Shown here piece by piece: positions 63,501 through 64,000 of a stretch of 64,000 nt of DNA. The notes under the pieces are model-generated. The model saw nothing but the letters and a program-made list of their open reading frames with translations, ran no database searches and was not told where the DNA came from. The translations under genes were made by a program, and so were the position numbers. Each line of letters begins with the position of its first letter. Position 1 is the first letter of the stretch. Location: contig UQNE01000009.1 in NCBI GenBank assembly GCA_900542355.1, positions 1 through 64,000 of the forward strand, written 5' to 3'. Origin of the DNA: an uncultured Bacteroidales bacterium (GTDB lineage Bacteria > Bacteroidota > Bacteroidia > Bacteroidales > Paludibacteraceae).

Positions 63501-63920
63501 CGAAGTGCGATGCCCGGTGGTGAGGTTATCGAGTGTCCAAACTACATTGTCCATCCTCGTTGTGGCTTTCTTATTCTTTCCCCTCTGAACATACCATTCG
63601 GCTTGATATTGATTGCCGTCTGTGCCGTCAAAAGTAAGCACCACCTTTGCCTCACCGGTGTTCAAACGCATAAAATTACGCGGGTCGGTGGCGGTTAAGT
63701 CATCGGCATTTGCACCTATTTTGCTACGCGTGGTCTTGCTCAGTCTCGGCGTCGTGTTGAACAATGCCAAGCATATCGCATCCAAAATAGTGGTCTTTCC
63801 CGCACCTGTTGTACCGGTAATCAAGAAAATATCGGTATCCGAAAGGGGCTTTGCAGAGAAATCGATGGTTGCATCCTCTATCGATGCAATGTTGTGAATA
63901 GTCAGTGTCTTAATTTTCAT
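60588..63920 (-). CDS. sbcC: Exonuclease SbcC (Rad50-like ATPase)
   Basis: 1110 residues. N-terminal ATPase half with Walker A GTTGAGKT (36-43) and the Q-loop region AQGQFTEFL, a very long coiled coil (about 190-920) interrupted by the zinc hook CPVC near residue 535, and the C-terminal half with signature SGGESFLVSLSLALALADF and Walker B LFIDEGFGTLSG. It forms SbcCD with the upstream sbcD product to cut DNA hairpins and blocked ends. It starts 22 nt after the partial gene at 63943. Confidence 0.95.
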   Translation of the reverse strand: MKIKTLTIHNIASIEDATIDFSAKPLSDTDIFLITGTTGAGKTTILDAICLALFNTTPRLSKTTRSKIGANADDLTATDPRNFMRLNTGEAKVVLTFDGTDGNQYQAEWYVQRGKNKKATTRMDNVVWTLDNLTTGHRTSGAKQSTYNDVERDMTQAIGMDFEQFCRTTMLAQGQFTEFLSSQEAEKAVILEKITDTEIYSRLGQQIYTILQEKEKAYKEEKEKIDQITLLTDEQIEEVNKQIESINTQIGELDTKDKDIQSRIDWLKTQENDAKSVQNAQTQYNELAAKINSDDFRQSKLRLLNWTDTSKVREHLTEASKAKTEIDKQEKIIAGLQAMYVRCINGKAWAEQQLDTLNHALEKIENDLNQQAEYQSLYAKAQTISGELKQWDNFTKEIAQLKNTLQKEQQEEIKYTDEEKKAKQDFDSKEQSVNDLQKQVDEAKKQLPNLDALYRQKSDVENIVRLKDEITQKATQKTDTENRLNDCALQLKEKKEELKKEETELQKQQTALEQRQTTIKEFAKSIRAKLMVGCQCPVCLQTLQSPLPDEAEIDSEYNTLKEGVDKQQKVVNGLKDSINTLSAKQSTEQNNLTQINDYISQKQTELQNKIQACTWADQKVLETQSADDLRKTMLSGIEQKIKDGEEQKKSIGNQEADLRKLQKERDNALGILSQKQKSLAETKAKIEKTQQSLKDNEGNKTVLTQTLSGYQLGVLPYGIDWQQEPIAFADCLIKSAGAYDKLGKEKSEKESGRNKYQTMLNTLPAMPENLPAEWVALTANPVENKQLKNDLDTLQTEFATANGKLTDATVQCKNHQAEVEQYLAEHTQFTQEYLGELNGLSQQDYNAENQKIIDTQAQYENAAQNLQKAQTEQQQHLQQKPQTALDTDTEEGLQQQQTENRAMHDKCVEDKTLRQKQLDDNEENKKKKGDTTRLEQLAADFAKWNIFKDIADKEGKTFRNVAQSMILSSLLDTANKHLHRLEPRYTLRVVENSLNLKLEDAYQGFSTRSTGTISGGESFLVSLSLALALADFGQNLGVSTLFIDEGFGTLSGTPLNNAINLLKSLHNQSGTQVGIISHREEIKEKIDVQIQVSPIGNAAASKVEVVNAMV

Positions 63921-63942
63921 AACTGTTAGAATTTAGTTTAAC

Positions 63943-64000
63943 TTATTGATTTGCTTGTTCTTCGAGTCTGTTTTCCACTTCGTGAAACATCTGTCTGCAT
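63943..64000 (-). CDS. sbcD: C-terminal end of SbcD (partial, runs past window)
   Basis: Only the last 18 codons and stop are in the window (CRQMFHEVENRLEEQANQ). Reading frame, 22-nt gap and the standard sbcD-sbcC order support SbcD, the nuclease partner of SbcC. Too short for an independent family match. Confidence 0.5.
   Translation of the reverse strand, partial: CRQMFHEVENRLEEQANQ

Overview
The window looks like a chromosomal segment of a Bacteroidales bacterium (phylum Bacteroidota), probably host- or gut-associated. The evidence is a SusC/SusD pair with a SusC carboxypeptidase-like plug region, the exbB-hypothetical-exbD-exbD operon layout, lineage-typical versions of UvrA, YidC, TrpS and alpha-glucan phosphorylase, and promoters of the Bacteroidota type (-7 TAnnTTTG, -33 TTTG about 20 bp upstream) in front of many genes. 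Genus cannot be fixed from the sequence alone.

Layout. 0.3-3 kb: alpha-glucan phosphorylase (glgP). 3-8.4 kb, minus strand: two outer-membrane barrel-like proteins, yidC, deoD and kdsB. 8.7-15.9 kb, minus strand: a CE8 pectinesterase-like protein and a U32-family protein; then a three-gene group of an SRD5A-type steroid 5-alpha-reductase, an Old Yellow Enzyme flavoprotein and an SDR oxidoreductase; then an EamA transporter. 16-19.5 kb: PlsC-type acyltransferase, HAD phosphatase and a GH3-family acyl-amido synthetase. 20-22.7 kb: ExbB/ExbD proton-channel operon, then tRNA-Ser(GGA). 23-26.5 kb: tatD, queA and a THUMP RNA methyltransferase. 27-28.4 kb: AAA_14/DUF4143 ATPase between repeats. 28.7-36 kb: SusC, SusD, a lipoprotein and a large secreted protein. 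36-38 kb: repeat-rich stretch around a small putative regulator. 38-45.4 kb: uvrA, CPA2 antiporter, polyprenyl diphosphate synthase, a short sufD and sufC. 45.6-49 kb: poorly characterised genes, including a structured leader RNA and a decayed lipoprotein gene. 49-54 kb: FadL-type porin, trpS, an Lrp regulator, an O-methyltransferase and an NucA-type endonuclease. 54.5-64 kb: a DNA-repair operon with an sbcD end, sbcC, an AddA-like helicase-nuclease and an AddB-like nuclease.

The most interesting points are (1) the 5-alpha-reductase / flavin reductase / SDR set, which resembles steroid or bile-acid ring-reduction gene sets of gut Bacteroidales; (2) a roughly 320-nt structured RNA with its own promoter and a terminator-like hairpin directly before a two-gene operon of unknown function; (3) several dispersed intergenic repeat families: a ~100-bp element in inverted orientation 36.5 kb apart, 9-bp-period and 11-bp-period arrays, and GC-rich palindromes that flank genes; and (4) a suf locus that has sufC and a half-length sufD but no sufB.
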